DNA of 9,019 nucleotides, from NCBI GenBank assembly GCA_020629815.1, contig JAHDCN010000104.1:1-9019 (forward strand). The letters run 5' to 3'. Shown one piece after another: positions 6,711 through 9,019 of the stretch. The notes below the pieces were generated by a model, which searched no databases, was not told the DNA's origin, and was given only the letters and a program-made list of their open reading frames with translations. The DNA comes from Verrucomicrobiota bacterium (GTDB lineage Bacteria; Verrucomicrobiota; Verrucomicrobiia; Verrucomicrobiales; DEV007). Position numbers and translations under genes: made by a program. Positions within the stretch are counted from its first letter, which is position 1. Each line of letters begins with the position of its first letter.

Positions 6711-8099
6711 ATGATTCAGCGATTGCTTTGCGCTCTGGTGCTACTGATTTTTTCCTCTGCCGCTGCTGCGGAAAAACCCAACATCATTTACATTTTGCTC
6801 GATGACGCGGGCTACGGCGACATCAGCTGCTACGGGCAGAAGAAATTCTCTACGCCAAATATCGATCGACTCGCTTCCGAAGGCATCAAGTTTACCCAGC
6901 ACTATTCCGGCAGCACGGTCTGTGCTCCGACTCGTTGCGTTTTGATGACAGGTCTCCACACCGGTCATGCCTATGTCCGGGGTAACCGCGAAATACAGCC
7001 CGAGGGTCAGGCCCCAATGCCGGCTGATATTGTTACAATCCCGAGACTGCTGTCCAAAGCTGGATACGCTACCGGTGCTTTTGGAAAATGGGGACTGGGA
7101 GCACCGGGATCTCCCAGTGATCCTAAAGAGCATTTTGATGTGTTCTACGGCTACAATTGTCAGCGTCAGGCGCACAACTATTATCCGACCCATCTTTGGA
7201 AGAATGACAAAAAGGTCATGCTCGACAAAAAGGTATACGCTCAGACTCCAACTCAGGAAGAGACCCTGTCCTTTATTCGGGCCAACAAAGACAAGCCTTT
7301 CTTTGCTTACCTGGCGATTACGATTCCACATGCCGCTATGCAGGTGCCTGAAGAATATGCGGCTCCGTTTCGGAAAAAATTTCCCCAGTTTGAAGACAAA
7401 GTTGGCAAGTATGGTGGTGCGACAATTACCAATCCAGTCGCTGCCTTTGCCGGCATGATGAAGCTGGTCGATGACGATATTGGTGAGTTACTTGATCTTC
7501 TCGACGAACTGAAAATTGATGAAAACACTTTGATTCTATTTTCCTCCGACAACGGCCCTCACAAAGAAGGCGGTCATCAACCGGACTTCTTCGATAGCAA
7601 TGGTCCGTTGCGCGGTTACAAGCGCGATCTCACAGAAGGCGGCATCCGCGTGCCGCTACTCGCGCGCTGGCCAGGCACAATCGAAGCCGGCCGGACGAGT
7701 GAGCTGGTCTCCGCTCACTGGGATATGCTGCCGACATTTTGCGAAATGGCACAGGCAGAGCTACCGAAGAAGATTGACGGAATTTCCATTCTGCCGGAGC
7801 TGAAGGGCAAAGGCGAACAGCCAAAACACGATTATCTGTACTGGGAATTTTATGAAAGAGGTGGCAGAAAAGCAGCTCGCTGGGGAAATTGGAAAGCGGT
7901 GCAATTGGACATCAATAAGAATCCTAACAGCCCTATTGCGATTTACGACTTAAGCAAAGATGTGGGTGAAGAAAATGATCTCGCCGCGAAAAAACCCAAA
8001 CTGGTAGCCCGGGCGAAGGAAATCTTTGCCGAAGCACATACTCCGTCTCCCAACTGGGAATTCAAAGACCAGAAGAAGAAGCCAAATCAAAAGAAGTAA
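6711..8099 (+). CDS. Secreted type-I arylsulfatase, GKWGLG subgroup
   Basis: This encodes a predicted exported sulfatase of 462 residues, a normal single-domain length. Residues 1-20 form a signal peptide (MIQRLLCALVLLIFSSAAAA) ending before EKPNIIYILL. D31-D32 (LDDAGYGD) are metal ligands. C71-A-P-T-R75 is the formylglycine motif, in TVCAPTRCVLMTGLHTGH. K126 lies in GKWGLG, where Gly128 stands in place of the His of the usual GKWHLG. H207 lies in TIPHAAM, D280-N281 in SSDNGP, and K304 in RGYKRDLTEGGIRVP. The combination AYVRGN, GKWGLG and CQRQAHNYYPTHLW marks a recurring bacterial sulfatase subgroup whose substrates I cannot state. It ends in a Lys-rich tail (about ten Lys in the last 20 residues). 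Start 6711 is fixed by the signal peptide. It has its own promoter candidate upstream, and the Mrp ATPase gene begins 57 bases after its stop in the same direction, so read-through is possible. Confidence 0.92.
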   Translation: MIQRLLCALVLLIFSSAAAAEKPNIIYILLDDAGYGDISCYGQKKFSTPNIDRLASEGIKFTQHYSGSTVCAPTRCVLMTGLHTGHAYVRGNREIQPEGQAPMPADIVTIPRLLSKAGYATGAFGKWGLGAPGSPSDPKEHFDVFYGYNCQRQAHNYYPTHLWKNDKKVMLDKKVYAQTPTQEETLSFIRANKDKPFFAYLAITIPHAAMQVPEEYAAPFRKKFPQFEDKVGKYGGATITNPVAAFAGMMKLVDDDIGELLDLLDELKIDENTLILFSSDNGPHKEGGHQPDFFDSNGPLRGYKRDLTEGGIRVPLLARWPGTIEAGRTSELVSAHWDMLPTFCEMAQAELPKKIDGISILPELKGKGEQPKHDYLYWEFYERGGRKAARWGNWKAVQLDINKNPNSPIAIYDLSKDVGEENDLAAKKPKLVARAKEIFAEAHTPSPNWEFKDQKKKPNQKK

Positions 8100-8156
8100 G
8101 TTTGCACATTTCCTTTGCTCTTTTTCCTCTGTGACACGTAATACCTGCGACGCAAC

Positions 8157-9019
8157 ATGATCAACGAAGACTCTATTCGCGCTGCTTTGGGAAAAGTCAG
8201 CTATCCGGGCTTTAGCAGGGACATTATTTCCTTTGGCCTGGTAAAAGACATTACGGTTTCCGACCAATCTGACGTAACCGTGACAATCGCCCTGCAAACT
8301 CGTGATGCAGCGATTCCCGAACAAATTCATCGCGATGGAGTAGCAGCATTGGAAGCTATCGAAGGAATCGGAAAGGTATCTTTTGAGATTGAAATCAGCG
8401 ATCCGCCCGATCCGGTTTCCGGAGCAGGTTCAGATCCGGCAGCGGGTCAGAGCAGCATTCCCGGTGTGAAGAAAATTATCGCAGTGGGAAGCGGAAAAGG
8501 CGGTGTCGGCAAGTCCACCGTTTCAGTGAATCTGGCAATCGCACTACAGCGTGCCGGAGCAAAAGTAGGCCTGTGTGATTGTGACCTGTATGGCCCCAGC
8601 GTCGCCCTGATGCTCGGCGCTGAGGATGAGCAGCCGATGGCCACAGAGCAGAATGAAATTGTGCCAATCGAAGCTCACGGGATCAAAGCTGTTTCCATGG
8701 GTTTTCTCGTTGGCGACGATTCTCCCGTCATTGTCAGAGGACCGTTGGCGACTCGATACACCCAGCAGTTCTTGCGTCAGTGTGTCTGGGGTGAACTGGA
8801 CTATTTGATCCTCGATCTACCTCCGGGAACCGGCGACATTCAGCTTACCATTGTGCAAACAGTAGCGCTCGATGGAGCGGTGGTTGTCACAACACCTCAA
8901 GAGATTGCCTTGATTGATGCGAGAAAAGCTTCCTCCATGTTTACCAAGGTGAACGTGCCGATTCTCGGTATCGTAGAGAACATGGCCTGGTTCGAATGCG
9001 ACGCAGGTAAGAAATACCC
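8157..9019 (+). CDS. mrp: Mrp/ApbC-family Fe-S cluster carrier ATPase, N-terminal part
   Basis: The gene runs off the window; 287 full codons are visible. Mrp/ApbC proteins are cytoplasmic P-loop ATPases that bind and transfer Fe-S clusters. Residues 1 to about 85 form the DUF59/MIP18-like domain often fused to bacterial Mrp (IRAALGKVSYPGFSRDI...GLVKDITV...). A short Ser/Gly/Pro linker follows. The deviant Walker A is K114-G-G-V-G-K119-S-T, then CDCDLYGPS, VRGPL, GELDYLILDLPPGTGDIQLT (switch and Walker B region), VVTTPQEIALIDARK and NVPILGIVENM, all in the standard Mrp order. Where many Mrp proteins have CxxC after ENM..F, this one reads C281-D-A-G284, so the second Cys is absent. ATG 8157 is chosen because it starts the DUF59 domain; no Shine-Dalgarno sequence is seen. 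This is a housekeeping gene rather than an obvious part of the sulfatase set, although sulfatase maturation by the anSME route uses Fe-S enzymes. Confidence 0.93.
   Translation, partial: MINEDSIRAALGKVSYPGFSRDIISFGLVKDITVSDQSDVTVTIALQTRDAAIPEQIHRDGVAALEAIEGIGKVSFEIEISDPPDPVSGAGSDPAAGQSSIPGVKKIIAVGSGKGGVGKSTVSVNLAIALQRAGAKVGLCDCDLYGPSVALMLGAEDEQPMATEQNEIVPIEAHGIKAVSMGFLVGDDSPVIVRGPLATRYTQQFLRQCVWGELDYLILDLPPGTGDIQLTIVQTVALDGAVVVTTPQEIALIDARKASSMFTKVNVPILGIVENMAWFECDAGKKY

Noticed and set aside
6657..6718. Short inverted repeats around the divergent promoter (ATCAG/CTGAT and TGAATC/GATTCA)
   Set aside because: Arms of 5-6 bases with long spacers are expected by chance in an AT-balanced region.
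6741..7331. 196-codon open frame on the minus strand inside the fourth sulfatase
   Set aside because: It lies entirely antisense to conserved sulfatase motifs and has no credible protein features.
8090..8125. Possible terminator after the fourth sulfatase (AAAAGA paired with TCTTTT, then T-rich)
   Set aside because: The stem is six A/T-rich pairs with a long loop; the pyrimidine-rich stretch alone is not evidence of termination.
1..9019. Mobile element, attachment site, tRNA, CRISPR array or tandem repeat
   Set aside because: No transposase or integrase frame, no terminal or direct repeats, no tRNA-like folding and no spaced repeats were seen by eye.

Overview
The window is a short secreted-sulfatase locus set between two housekeeping genes. 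The organism is probably a marine or polysaccharide-degrading bacterium of the Planctomycetota-Verrucomicrobiota group. The evidence is several unrelated type-I sulfatases with signal peptides in about 8 kb, moderate GC (roughly half by eye), and almost no Shine-Dalgarno sequences. I cannot fix the phylum from this window; Verrucomicrobiota is a guess.

Layout. (1) Positions 1-432 are the 3' end of isoleucyl-tRNA synthetase (anticodon-binding tail and C-terminal zinc finger). (2) A 48-63 nt gap carries a clean nested inverted repeat at 448-478. (3) Three co-directional sulfatase genes follow: a GALNS/arylsulfatase-like enzyme (to 1926), an iduronate-2-sulfatase-like enzyme with an extra C-terminal domain (2031-3938), and a large arylsulfatase with the same extra domain (3991-6171). 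(4) A small putative exported or lipoprotein gene lies on the minus strand (6175-6621), ending 3 nt from the third sulfatase stop. (5) An 89 nt divergent intergenic region holds a good sigma70-like promoter placed so that transcription should begin at or next to the ATG of the fourth sulfatase (6711-8099). (6) The 5' part of an Mrp/ApbC P-loop ATPase (8157 to the window edge) closes the window.

How the genes may work together. All four sulfatases keep the Cys-x-Pro-Ser/Thr-Arg formylglycine motif, paired N-terminal metal aspartates, and the later Asp-Asn/His and Lys residues. All have signal peptides, so they should act outside the cytoplasm. They belong to clearly different subfamilies, which suggests attack on several sulfate positions of one or more complex sulfated glycans rather than simple gene amplification. 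No glycoside hydrolase, polysaccharide lyase, transporter, regulator, or formylglycine-generating enzyme (FGE or anSME) is visible, so backbone cleavage and sulfatase maturation must be encoded elsewhere. No RNA gene, CRISPR array or mobile element was seen, and there is no gene-free stretch over 300 bases. I did not find a convincing wholly new system. The most interesting points are the C-terminal domain shared by two different sulfatase classes, the unrecognised small protein, the hairpin before the first sulfatase, and the possible leaderless start of the fourth.
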